The position numbers and the translations under genes were made by a program. This document shows, one piece after another, positions 20,393 to 29,300 of a DNA stretch of 64,000 nt. Position 1 is the first letter of the stretch. The number at the start of each line of letters is the position of its first letter. The notes below the pieces were generated by a model. That model was given only the letters and a program-made list of their open reading frames with translations, searched no databases and was not told the origin of the DNA. Source of the DNA: Streptomyces caeruleatus (GTDB lineage Bacteria; Actinomycetota; Actinomycetes; Streptomycetales; Streptomycetaceae); the NCBI RefSeq assembly GCF_001514235.1, contig NZ_KQ948927.1, positions 763 to 64,762 on the forward strand, in the 5' to 3' direction.

Positions 20393-20695
20393 ATGACGGA
20401 GGTGGCGAAGGCCGGGCGCGAGGTCAGTGCGCTCGTGCCGCGTGAGGAGTCCGACAAGTACGAGCTCAGGCTTCAGCAGTCCGTCGCCGGGTTCGTCGAC
20501 GGCCCCCGGGCCGCCGTCGAGGAGGCCGATCGGCTGGTCGAGGATCTCGTCGGGCGGGTCAGCGACGCCATGGCGCAACGGCGTCGCACACTGCGCACGT
20601 CCTGGCAGGCGGCCGACGAGCAGGCCGACACCGAGCAGCTGCGGCTCGCGCTGCGTGACTACCGCGAGCTGGCGGAACGGCTGCTACGCCTCTGA
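20393..20695 (+). CDS. small helical protein, likely paralogue/partner of the upstream gene product
   Basis: 100 residues, soluble, no signal. The central motif FVDGPRAAVEEADRLVEDLVGRV mirrors the motif in the preceding gene. The C-terminal half is helical (ADTEQLRLALRDYRELAERLLRL). ATG 20393 lies 5 bases after the upstream stop with GAGGG between, so the two are almost surely one operon. The 3' end overlaps the convergent DUF1992 gene by 12 bp. The function is unknown. Confidence 0.75.
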   Translation: MTEVAKAGREVSALVPREESDKYELRLQQSVAGFVDGPRAAVEEADRLVEDLVGRVSDAMAQRRRTLRTSWQAADEQADTEQLRLALRDYRELAERLLRL

Positions 20696-21124
20696 CACTC
20701 CTGGCACACGTGACCCACCCGCCGTCCGGCGTCTCTCCTGCCACTCCCGTACGACCTGTTCCACGTCGTACGACTTGCGGCCCAGGGGAGGGCCGGGCGG
20801 CGGCTTCAGGAGCATGTCGCGGATCTTGGCGTTGACGTCCGTGATGATCTTCCGGACCGCCGGTTCCGACCTGGCCGCGTAGGCCGCCGTCAGCGCGTCC
20901 TCCGCCTCCTTGCGCAGGGCCAGCGCCGGGGGCAGGACCGACAGGCCCTCGCGGGCCATCTTGCGTTTGACCCACCACAGTTCGTCGTACGGGGATTCCA
21001 GATCGTTCGGCAGGGGTTTGCCGGCTCCGGGCAGGCTGTCGAAGTCGCCGCGCGCTTGCGCGTCGTGGATCTGCTTGTCGACCCAAGACTCGAACGGGAC
21101 ACCGGGGGGCTTTCGCTCGGTCAT
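20684..21124 (-). CDS. DUF1992 (DnaJ homologue C28-like) protein
   Basis: 146 residues. The N-terminal VPFESWVDKQIHDAQARGDFDSLPGAGKPL is characteristic of DUF1992, found in DNAJC28 proteins and stand-alone bacterial proteins; NDLESPYDELWWVKRKMAREGL follows. A C-terminal basic helix lies near KSYDVEQVVREWQERRR. It is cytosolic with unknown function. It is encoded convergently with the 100-aa gene and overlaps its end. ATG 21124 has no strong ribosome site. Confidence 0.85.
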   Translation of the reverse strand: MTERKPPGVPFESWVDKQIHDAQARGDFDSLPGAGKPLPNDLESPYDELWWVKRKMAREGLSVLPPALALRKEAEDALTAAYAARSEPAVRKIITDVNAKIRDMLLKPPPGPPLGRKSYDVEQVVREWQERRRTAGGSRVPGVSEA

Positions 21125-21222
21125 GAGTTCATTGTGCCGGACGCGGCGGTGCCGGGCGATTTATCATGCGGCGTCGGTGGCCAAAACGGCTGCCACTCAA
21201 GCAGGTTTCAGGAGGAGCGCAC

Positions 21223-21615
21223 GTGCTCGAACTCACCATGGCCGCCGTGTCCGCGGCGGACGAGGGTGCCACGGCCGGCATGCTCATGGCCGACGCGCCC
21301 AGCGAGCCGGGCGCCGTGCTGCGGGTGGGCCGCGACAAGCAGGTCTGCCGGCTCTCGACGCCGGACGACTGGCTGTTCGTGTCCCGGGTCCACCTGGAGT
21401 TCCTGTGCGGGCCCGACGGGGCGTGGCAGGTGACCTGGCTGCGCGGCTCGCAGCCCGACCCGTCCTCCGAGGTGCGGCTGACCGTCGGCGAGTACGCCCA
21501 GCCGATCGGCTACGGCGGGACCGTGCCGTTGCCCCGCGGCGGCAGCGGCGAGATCGTCATCCACGACCGCACCGCGCCGCGCAGCGTCAACGTCGGCTTC
21601 TATCACGAGGCCTGA
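21223..21615 (+). CDS. FHA-like domain protein
   Basis: 130 residues. The middle (VLRVGRDKQVCRL, then FVSRVHLEFLCGPDGAWQVTWL) has the G-R...S-R-x-H pattern of a forkhead-associated fold that binds phosphothreonine peptides, and the rest is beta-rich. No other domain is present. GTG 21223 is chosen because AGGAGG lies about 8 bases upstream; the longer frame from 21166 would put this site inside the gene. The FHA assignment is likely but the spacing is not classical. Confidence 0.7.
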   Translation: MLELTMAAVSAADEGATAGMLMADAPSEPGAVLRVGRDKQVCRLSTPDDWLFVSRVHLEFLCGPDGAWQVTWLRGSQPDPSSEVRLTVGEYAQPIGYGGTVPLPRGGSGEIVIHDRTAPRSVNVGFYHEA

Positions 21616-21634
21616 GCGGGCCGGGGGCGGCGGC

Positions 21635-22306
21635 TCACGCCAGGACGCGGGCCAGGGCGAAGCCGTCGTAGCCCTTGGCACCCACCGTCTGGATCGCCGT
21701 ACCGCTCAACCTCGGGTGGCTGCCGATCAGTTCGAGGGCGGCGCGGGTGCCCCGGACGTCCGCGGCCGTGTCGGCGGGGTCGGCGACCCGGCCGCCGCGC
21801 ACCACGTTGTCCACGATGATCAGGCTGCCGGTGCTGGTGAGGCGGAGCGCCCAGTCGACGTAGTGCGGGTTGTTGGCCTTGTCGGCGTCGATGAAGACCA
21901 GGTCGAAGGGGGCCGGGTTCTCGTCGGCCAGTTTGGGCAGCGACTCCAGGGCCGGGCCGACCCGCACCTCGACGATCCTGTCCAGACCGGCCCGCGCGAT
22001 GTTGCGGGTCGCGACCTCGGCGTTCCTGGGGTCGTACTCCAGTGAGATCAGACGGCCGTCGGCGGGCAGGGCGCGGCCCAGCCAGATGGTGCTGTAGCCG
22101 CCGAGCGTGCCGATCTCCAGGATGTTGCGGGCGCCCTGGATCTGGGCGAGGAGCTGGAGGAGCTTGCCCTGGGACGGGGTGACGTTGATGTGCGGGAGCT
22201 CGGCCGCGTCGCTGTCGCGCAGGGCCGCCTGGAGGGTGTCGTCCTCGGGGGAGAGGTGGGCGGAGAAGTACTCGTCGACGTCGTCCCAGAGCTGCGACTC
22301 GCTCAT
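21635..22306 (-). CDS. O-methyltransferase (catechol/caffeoyl-CoA O-MT family)
   Basis: 223 residues. The family order is clear: NVTPSQGKLLQLLAQI, ILEIGTLGGYSTIWLGRAL (motif I), GRLISLEYDP, FDLVFIDADKANNPHYVDWAL (Asp metal ligands) and LIIVDNVVRGG. It is an Mg2+-dependent methyltransferase of catechol-type substrates. ATG 22306 follows AAGGCAAGG. Upstream lies a 7-bp palindrome (22327-22345) that could be the operator of its regulator. The exact substrate is unknown. Confidence 0.88.
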   Translation of the reverse strand: MSESQLWDDVDEYFSAHLSPEDDTLQAALRDSDAAELPHINVTPSQGKLLQLLAQIQGARNILEIGTLGGYSTIWLGRALPADGRLISLEYDPRNAEVATRNIARAGLDRIVEVRVGPALESLPKLADENPAPFDLVFIDADKANNPHYVDWALRLTSTGSLIIVDNVVRGGRVADPADTAADVRGTRAALELIGSHPRLSGTAIQTVGAKGYDGFALARVLA

Positions 22307-22326
22307 CGCCTTGCCTTTCGTATGGC

Positions 22327-22345
22327 TAGTTAGATGCGCTAACTA
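22327..22345. promoter_or_regulatory. palindrome TAGTTAG-N5-CTAACTA upstream of the O-methyltransferase
   Basis: A perfect 7-bp inverted repeat with 5-base spacing lies 21 bp before the O-methyltransferase start on the minus strand. Its size and AT-rich arms suit a dimeric MarR/PadR-type repressor. No such regulator gene lies beside it. Confidence 0.5.
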
Positions 22346-22457
22346 CCCGTCTTGCGCGGCACTGATTCCCAGGATGGTGGATTCAGGCGGTCGGCGCAGG
22401 GGGGTGTGCCTGACAGCTCGGGGGGTGGCGGTTCGATGGCGGGTGCGGGTCGCCGGT

Positions 22458-22540
22458 GGCTGGTCGCGCAGTTCCCCGCGCCCCTGAAGGTCGGCCTCGC
22501 GGCCGCCAACCCAGGGGCGCGGGGAACTGCGCGACCAGCC
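22458..22540. terminator. family A repeat pair forming a 28-bp stem
   Basis: GGCTGGTCGCGCAGTTCCCC...(22458-22485) and its exact inverse (22513-22540) enclose a 27-base loop with its own GGCCTCGCGGCC palindrome. The long stem could act as a transcription barrier upstream of the GT87-PAP2 gene. The 356-bp gap 22307-22662 holds this element and the palindrome but no gene. Confidence 0.6.
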
Positions 22541-22662
22541 CGCCACGACCCGCACCCGCCAGAGCACCACCCAGTCGCCCGGAGGTGGGCGAGCCGCATA
22601 GGGTTCGTAGTGATTCCGTAAACGTGGGACGTGAGACGACCGGGGCGGGAGGCCGACGGGGC

Positions 22663-24732
22663 GTGGCGAACGCGGAGCGCGGTGGGCGACCGGCGGAGGC
22701 ACTCGGAGCTGCGGCCGTCGGAGCCACGGCCGTCGGTACGGTCCAGGCCCGCGTGCGGGTGGCACGGCTCGGGCTGTGGCTGATCGCCGCGATTCTCGCC
22801 GTACGCCAGGTGGCCGTCGTCCTCGGTACGCCGCGCGGGGAGCGGCTCACGGATCTGGAGACCTGGGTCGGCCCCGAAGGCGTCCTGCATGTGAAGGGTT
22901 CGCTGTACGAGTCGACGCAGTTCACCGGTACACCGTTCGGCGGACTCGTCCTCAAACCGCTCACCCGCGCCGCCGAACAGGCCCTCGGCTGGGGCTGGAC
23001 CTTCGGCACGCTGCTGCTCGTCGTCGCCCTCGGCCTGGTCGCCGCCCGCGCCCTGCCGCAGCCGGTGAGCCGCCGGACCTCGCTGCTCGCGGCGCCCGTC
23101 GCCGTCAGCCTGCTCATGCTGTCGCTGCCGGTCCGCAACGCCCTCTACCTCGGTCAGACCAGCATCATGCCGGTGCTGCTCGTCCTCCTCGGCTGCTTCG
23201 CCGTACGGGGCGAACGCGCCAGCGGCGTCCTCATCGGCCTCGCGGCCGCGCTGCAGCCGACGCTGCTGCTGTTCACCCCGCTGCTGTGGTTCACCGGCCG
23301 GCGCCGGGCCGCGCTTGCCACGGGCGCCACATTCGCCGTGAGCACGGTGGTCGCCTGGGTGGCGATGCCGCGAGACTCGTACACGTACTGGGTGCACCAC
23401 ATGGCCGGCGTCGGCCTCGGCGGACGCGCCGACGACCTCGGCAACCAGTCCCTGCACGGCGCCCTGCTCCGGCTCGGGCTGACCGGCCCCCTGGAGATCG
23501 TTCTCTTCCTGCTGCTCGGCGCGGGCGTCGCCGTCCTCGCGCTGCGCCGTGCCGTGCGCTACGCCCACGACGGGCAGCTCCTGCTCGCCGTCGCCGTCAC
23601 CGGCTGCGCGGCGATCGCCGTGTCGCCCACCGCCTGGCAGCACCAGCTGCTGTGGGTGCTGCTCGCGGTCGTCGGCCAGGTGGGCAGACGCACGGGCGAC
23701 CGGTATGTGTGGCCGGTCGCCGTCGTCCTGGTGATGACGCTGCCCGCGAAGATGATGGTGCCGGACAAGGCGTTCCTGCACCCGCTGCGCGCCGACCTGA
23801 TCCTCCTGGCCGCGCTCGCCACGGCCGCCGTCGTCCCGTTCCTGTCGCGTACGTCGCCGTACTGGCAGACGCCGATCCCGACCCGGTACGCCGACCCGGT
23901 CCCGTCCCGCTTCCGGCACATCCCGCTGGTGGCGTCCCTGCGCCGGGTGATCACCCGCCCGAACCTGTTCTTCGAGCTGCTACTGATCCGGGTCACCTAC
24001 TACGCGTACGCCCAGATCCGGCTCGCCGCGGCGGGTGGCTCCAACTCGGCCGGGCGGGTCACCGCCGAGGAGCACGGCCGGGAGATCCACTCCGTCGAAC
24101 GCGCCCTGAACATCGACATCGAGCACTGGGCCAACCACGCCGTGGTGCAGGTCGACTGGCTGCGTGACTTCTTCGACTTCTACTACGAGTCGTTCCACTT
24201 CGGCGTGCCGCTCACGATCCTCGCCGTCCTGTACTGGCGCCGCCCCGTCGACTACCGCTGGGCCCGCACCGCGATCGGCTTCGCCACGGTGTTCGCCCTG
24301 ATCGGCTTCTGGCTCTACCCGCTCGCCCCGCCCCGCCTGATGCCCGGCCTCGGCTTCATCGACACGGTCCACGGCCCGCAGGACTTCACCCAGCCCGACT
24401 ACGGCACCCTCACCGAGCTCACCAACCAGTACGCCGCGATGCCGTCCCTGCACTTCGGCTGGTCCCTGTGGTGCGGCCTGGTCATCCTCGTCCTCGCCCC
24501 CAGATGGTGGATGAAGGCCCTCGGCCTCCTCCACCCCCTCCTCACCGTCACCGCGATCGTCGTCACCGGCAACCACTGGGTCCTGGACGCGGCCGGCGGA
24601 GCGGTGGTCGTGGCCGCCGGCTTCGGCGTGACGTACGTGTTCCAGGGGCCGCGGGCCCGGATGGTGACGGCGCGGGCCGAGAAGGTCAGCAGCGACGCGC
24701 CGGCCCCGCTGAAGGACCGTACTCCGAGCTGA
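22663..24732 (+). CDS. bifunctional GT87 (DUF2029) mannosyltransferase-like / PAP2 phosphatase membrane protein
   Basis: 689 residues. The N-terminal half has about ten hydrophobic helices with the GT87-type pattern (VRNALYLGQTSIMPVLLVLLG, YTYWVHHM, GNQSLHGALLRLGL) of actinobacterial polyprenyl-phosphate-mannose-dependent transferases. The C-terminal half is a PAP2/inositol phosphotransferase-like domain with LAPPRLMP, AAMPSLHFGWSL and TGNHWVLDAAGG (catalytic His residues). It should work on lipid-linked sugars of the envelope. GTG 22663 has GGGAGG 10 bases upstream; GTG 22624 is an alternative. The 3' end overlaps the convergent gene by 47 bp. Confidence 0.85.
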   Translation: MANAERGGRPAEALGAAAVGATAVGTVQARVRVARLGLWLIAAILAVRQVAVVLGTPRGERLTDLETWVGPEGVLHVKGSLYESTQFTGTPFGGLVLKPLTRAAEQALGWGWTFGTLLLVVALGLVAARALPQPVSRRTSLLAAPVAVSLLMLSLPVRNALYLGQTSIMPVLLVLLGCFAVRGERASGVLIGLAAALQPTLLLFTPLLWFTGRRRAALATGATFAVSTVVAWVAMPRDSYTYWVHHMAGVGLGGRADDLGNQSLHGALLRLGLTGPLEIVLFLLLGAGVAVLALRRAVRYAHDGQLLLAVAVTGCAAIAVSPTAWQHQLLWVLLAVVGQVGRRTGDRYVWPVAVVLVMTLPAKMMVPDKAFLHPLRADLILLAALATAAVVPFLSRTSPYWQTPIPTRYADPVPSRFRHIPLVASLRRVITRPNLFFELLLIRVTYYAYAQIRLAAAGGSNSAGRVTAEEHGREIHSVERALNIDIEHWANHAVVQVDWLRDFFDFYYESFHFGVPLTILAVLYWRRPVDYRWARTAIGFATVFALIGFWLYPLAPPRLMPGLGFIDTVHGPQDFTQPDYGTLTELTNQYAAMPSLHFGWSLWCGLVILVLAPRWWMKALGLLHPLLTVTAIVVTGNHWVLDAAGGAVVVAAGFGVTYVFQGPRARMVTARAEKVSSDAPAPLKDRTPS

Positions 24733-26362
24733 TGCGGTAGTCGCCCGAGCCGGGCACGGTGAGGCGGGTGAACTCGCCCTCGGGGGTCAGGCACGCGGCG
24801 CCGTCCACGCGGAGCCAGGGGGAGTGGGCGATGCGGACGGTCGTGGTGCCCGCGTGGGGCATGTGGACGACGAGGTCGGCGCTGGACGTCGACGCGACGG
24901 TCGCCGGGGCGGAGGTCAGCGGTACCGCGTCGCGTACCCGGTACACGCGCCAGTGCGCGTCCTGCCAGACCGGCTCCAGCCAGTCGGGCCGGTCCTCGCG
25001 GATGAGGCGGGCCTCGACCTTGGCGTAGCCGTCGGGCCTGCCGAGGGGGAGGACGACGTAGCCGACGGCCCAGCGGTCCAGCCAGGCCCGGTAGGTGGTG
25101 GCCGAGAAGGAGCCGTCGTAGAAGAGGCGGGCCCGTTCCATGTCGAGCTGGCGGTTCCAGCCGCGGGCCATGTTGACGTACGGGGCGAGGCCGCTGGCCT
25201 CGCGGTGGTTGCGGGCCGGGACGACCTCGACGCGGGTGCGGTCGGCGCCGAGGCGGTCGAGGGCGCGGACCACTCCGTGGGTCTCGGCGGCCCAGGCGGG
25301 CACCTTCGTGGAGACGTAGAGGTCGTCTCCGGTCTTCTTCCCGACCCAGGCCACGGAGAAGACCAGCGCGGTGATCAGCAGCCTTCGGCGGACCTTCGCG
25401 AGGCGGGGCTGGGCGAGCAGGACGGCGAGGAGGGCCGCGGGGGCGAAGAGTTCGGCGAAGCGCTCGACGTTCGTGCCGATGGGGGAGGGGATGAGATAGG
25501 TGAGGACGGCCCCCGCCGCGTAGACGGCACCGCTCCAGCGGGCGACCCGCCACGAGCGCGGGGCGAGGAAGGTGACGGCCAGGCCCAGGAAGAACGGTGG
25601 CCATATGCGGTCCATGGACATCAACTGCTCGCCCTTGAAGGGGAAGAGGAGCGTCGTCACGCCGACGGTGAGCGCGGGCGGCAGGAGCAGGGTGAGGGCG
25701 CGGCGGTAGTCCCGGGTCAGGAGGAAGGCGGCGCCCACGACCACCAGGAACAGACCGGCGACCGGGCTCGCCATCGTCGCGAGCGTGGCATACGCGGCGG
25801 CCAGGACGACCCGTCTCGCACGGGACAGCAGCAGACAGGCGGCGAGCCCGAAGGCCACGCCGAGGGCGAAGGTGGTGCGGCCGGAGGCCACGTTGCACCA
25901 CAGGGCGAAGGACGCGAGCAGGGCCGGGCCCAGGGGTCTTCGGAGCCCTTCGACCCGGCTGATCAGGACCGCCGCGAGCCAGGTCGCCGCCAGCCCCGAC
26001 ACGACGGTGACCGCCCGGACGCCCAGCGTGGCCATCAAGTACGGGGATATCAGGCTGTAGTTGGCCGTGTGGGTGCCGCCGTACCAGAACAGGTTGTAGG
26101 CCGAGCCGCCGTGCCGGGTCGCGAAGTCGGTCCACGCGTACTGGGCGGCCAGGTCGCCGCCTCCGGTGGCGAGGACGGCCCACCAGAGGGCGTAGAAGGG
26201 GACCGTGGGGAGTGTGGCGAGAAGGGGGATGCGGTGGCGGTCCCACACCCTGCGCAGCAGCTGGTTCCGGGCAGGGGGCGCCGCCTGCGGGGCTGGGGCG
26301 TGGGTGAGTTGCTCGGCTTGGGCCACGTGATCGAAGACGTGGAACCGGGTGGAAGCGTTCAT
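24686..26362 (-). CDS. polytopic membrane protein, GT-C glycosyltransferase-like
   Basis: 558 residues. About ten hydrophobic helices (residues ~45-355) are followed by a ~200-residue extracytoplasmic beta-rich domain (DRWAVGYVVLPLGRPDGYAK, HWRVYRVRD, STSSADLVVHMPHAG). An early periplasmic loop (WTDFATRHGGSAYNLFWYGG) precedes helix 2, as in GT-C transferases, though no sure D-D/E-x-D motif is seen. The start ATG overlaps the stop of the caspase-WD40 gene (ATGA, 26359-26362), so the two are translationally coupled. It converges with and overlaps the GT87-PAP2 gene. Its link to the caspase system is by position only. Confidence 0.7.
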   Translation of the reverse strand: MNASTRFHVFDHVAQAEQLTHAPAPQAAPPARNQLLRRVWDRHRIPLLATLPTVPFYALWWAVLATGGGDLAAQYAWTDFATRHGGSAYNLFWYGGTHTANYSLISPYLMATLGVRAVTVVSGLAATWLAAVLISRVEGLRRPLGPALLASFALWCNVASGRTTFALGVAFGLAACLLLSRARRVVLAAAYATLATMASPVAGLFLVVVGAAFLLTRDYRRALTLLLPPALTVGVTTLLFPFKGEQLMSMDRIWPPFFLGLAVTFLAPRSWRVARWSGAVYAAGAVLTYLIPSPIGTNVERFAELFAPAALLAVLLAQPRLAKVRRRLLITALVFSVAWVGKKTGDDLYVSTKVPAWAAETHGVVRALDRLGADRTRVEVVPARNHREASGLAPYVNMARGWNRQLDMERARLFYDGSFSATTYRAWLDRWAVGYVVLPLGRPDGYAKVEARLIREDRPDWLEPVWQDAHWRVYRVRDAVPLTSAPATVASTSSADLVVHMPHAGTTTVRIAHSPWLRVDGAACLTPEGEFTRLTVPGSGDYRISSEYGPSAGPARRC

Positions 26363-29300
26363 CGGCGCGTGAAGACGGCCACGTCGCTGCCGAAGGTGCA
26401 GGCCAGGCGGCCGGTGTCGTCGAGGAGCACCGCCTCGGAGAGTCCGGGGACGTGGAGGGTGCCGACGGGAGTGCAGCTCTCCAGGTCCCAGATGCGGACC
26501 GTGTCATCGATGGAGCAGGTGACGGCGACCGGACGGCCGTCCAGACTTCCGCATCTCACGGAATGCGCGGGCTTGCTGTGGCCGGTCATCGGTGGGCCGA
26601 GGAGGCGGCCCGTCGCGAGGTCCCGCACCTGGACCGTGGCGTCCCTGCCACTGGTCACGACCACGCGCCGGTCACCGATGTCGCCGCACACGATGGCCAG
26701 GGCACTGTGCCGGATCTCGGCGAGCGCGCAGCCATCGGCCAGGTCCCAGAACTGTGTCACCCCGTCACCCGAGGTGATCGCGATCAGGCGACCGTCCGCG
26801 ACAGTGGAGGCCATCACCCGGCGCGCCCGCCTGTCCGCTCCTCCGGCGGAGGGGACAGGCGGGTACAGGCGCTTCCCGGTTTCGAGGTCCCACGTCCACA
26901 AGCAGTCGTTCCGCCCTGCACCGACGACGACCGGACGGCCGTTCAGGACGACGCACCTGACCCTGTTCACGAGTTCGTGGTGGTCGTCGGTGAGATGGAC
27001 GAGCGTTGCCTGTCGTTCCAGGTCCCACACCCGCACCTGGCCGTCCAAGGAGGCGGTCACGGCGACGGACCGACCGCCCAGCGTGGTGCAGGCCATGGAC
27101 TGCACGTTGTGCCGGTGCCCCTTCATGGACTTACCGATGGGTGAGCCGGTGCGCGCATCCCATATCCGGACCGTCCGATCGTGGGAGCCGGTGACGAAGA
27201 CCGGCAGGCCGTTCAACTTGCTGATGTCCATGGCAGCGACCCGCCGAACGTGACCGGTCACGGGTCGGCCCAAGGGCCGTGAGAACGACAGGTCCCAGAC
27301 CCGTACGACGTCGTGAGAACAGCACACCACGACCGGTCGCCCGGCCAACGACGTGCATGCCAACGACGTGACGCCATCACCGTCGTTCCCGAAGCTTCCC
27401 GCCCGCACGCGGGCTTTCAGATTCCAGACGGCCAGTGTCCGGTCCACCGAGCTGACTACGGCGATGGGACGGCCCTCCACCTGCGTGCACGCCACGGCGT
27501 GGCTGTGCGCCTCGCGCGACTCGAGCGTGGCGAGGCGCCGATGTGTCTCCAGATTCCACACGTGCGCCCTGTTGGCCTGGGTCAGGGCGATGACCACCGG
27601 GTCGCTGCCCAGTTCCGTACTCGCCAACCCCGTCACATAGAGTCCCTCGCCGCCCTCCAACTCACCACGCTCCAGGCCGCTTGCCAGGTCCCACACGCGT
27701 ACCCGTGCGTTCGTGAGGCCCGTGACGGCGACAGGGCCGCTGGGCGTCATGGCAACCGCCAGGGCGGTCACCCGGCCGCCGACGTCGATCGGTTCGCCCA
27801 CCGGTTCGCCGTTGGCCAGATCCCAGATCCGCACTGTCTCCGAGCCTGTGACGGCGATCGGGCGGCCGTTGAGTGTCGTGCACGCCACCGCGTTCACCTT
27901 CTTGGTGTGGCCGGTCATGGGCTTCCCCACCGGCACGCAGGCGGTCAGGTCCCAGATGCGGACCGTCTCGTCACTCGATCCGCTGACGGCGACCGGACGG
28001 CCGTCCAGTGTCGTGCACGCCACGGCTTCCACCCTCTTGGTGTGGCCGGTCATGGGCCTGCCGAGGGGTTGGCCTGTGGCCAGGTCCCAGACCCTCAGAC
28101 TCATGTCCACCGATCCGGTGACGACGACTTCGCGGCCATCGACGACTGTGCAGTCCGCTGCGACAACCCCTTCGGTTGGGCCGGTGAAGGCGTTGAGCAG
28201 GTTGCCGGACAGCAGCGAACCGGATGCGGCGACGGGTCTCCACATCCGCTCGGCCACCCCGCTGCCGAACGCCTCCACCAGGGACGGTTCGTTGTAGCGG
28301 GCGGCGTCGAGGGCGAGGATTCCGCGACGGCCGGTGGCTTCGAGATGGCGATGGGCCTGAATGGACGCTCGGTAGACGGCGGCGTGCAGCCGGGCGGTGT
28401 CGCTCCTGACTCCCAGCAGGAGCAGCACCAGCGTGTCCGCGTCGGCATGTACGAGGTACTCGGGCTCAGTGACCAGCCCGTCGAGCAGGCCGGCGTGATC
28501 GGCATGGACGGCGAGGTGCCGCAGTGCGTAGGGATGGGCCCGCCCCCAGTCCGGCGAACCGTCGAGGCGGTACGGCACGGTCCGACGCAGTCCGGTGGTC
28601 AAGGCACGGTGCGCTTCGCCGTAGTCCTGCCCCTGCCGCAGATACTCCGCCATCGCCTCGTGATACAGCCGGTACACCGACCGCCCGTCCTCGACGGCCT
28701 CCACCACGTACGCCCCCGCGTCCCGCCGCAGTTGACGCAGGTCCTCGTTGGTGTACCGCCGGCCCGACAGCTCCGCGGCGAGGGGGGCCCAGATGTCCTC
28801 CCACGGCAGGCCCTGCCCCTCGGCGTAGGCCAGTGGTCGCAGCAGGTCGAGGATCTGGTCGGCGGCCGGGCCGAAGCGCTGGTGCAGGTCGCGGTGCATG
28901 GCGTCGGCCGCGGCGCTCGGGAGTGAGCGGCGCCAGACGGTGTCCAGGGGATCGGGCAGTGCGGGTGTCGCGGCCAGGGTGCCGGCGGTGATGCGGGCGA
29001 CGAGGAAGGAGTGGCCCGCTGCCGCGGCGACCGCCCGGGCCACCCCGAGACGTAGATCGTTCTCGCATTCCAGGTACGGCGACTCAGGGTGCGCGTCGAT
29101 CAGGTTGCGGACCGCGTAGGCCAGCACCGCCTGCGGATCGGCGTACCGGGGCGAGTCCAGGTCGACCTGGTCACCCCGGTCGAGGCCCAGCGGGGCCAGG
29201 AGGTGCGGCCGGGTGCCCAGCAGCAGTCTCAGGCGGGCCCCTGCCAGTTCCATCAGCGGTCGCAGCACCTGGCCGCACAGGGCGCTGGGTGTCGCCGCCT

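Noticed and set aside
24824..27253. 809-codon open frame opposite the membrane protein and WD40 genes
   Set aside because: Gly/Asp/Arg-rich antisense frame without family motifs; the minus-strand genes have clear domains.
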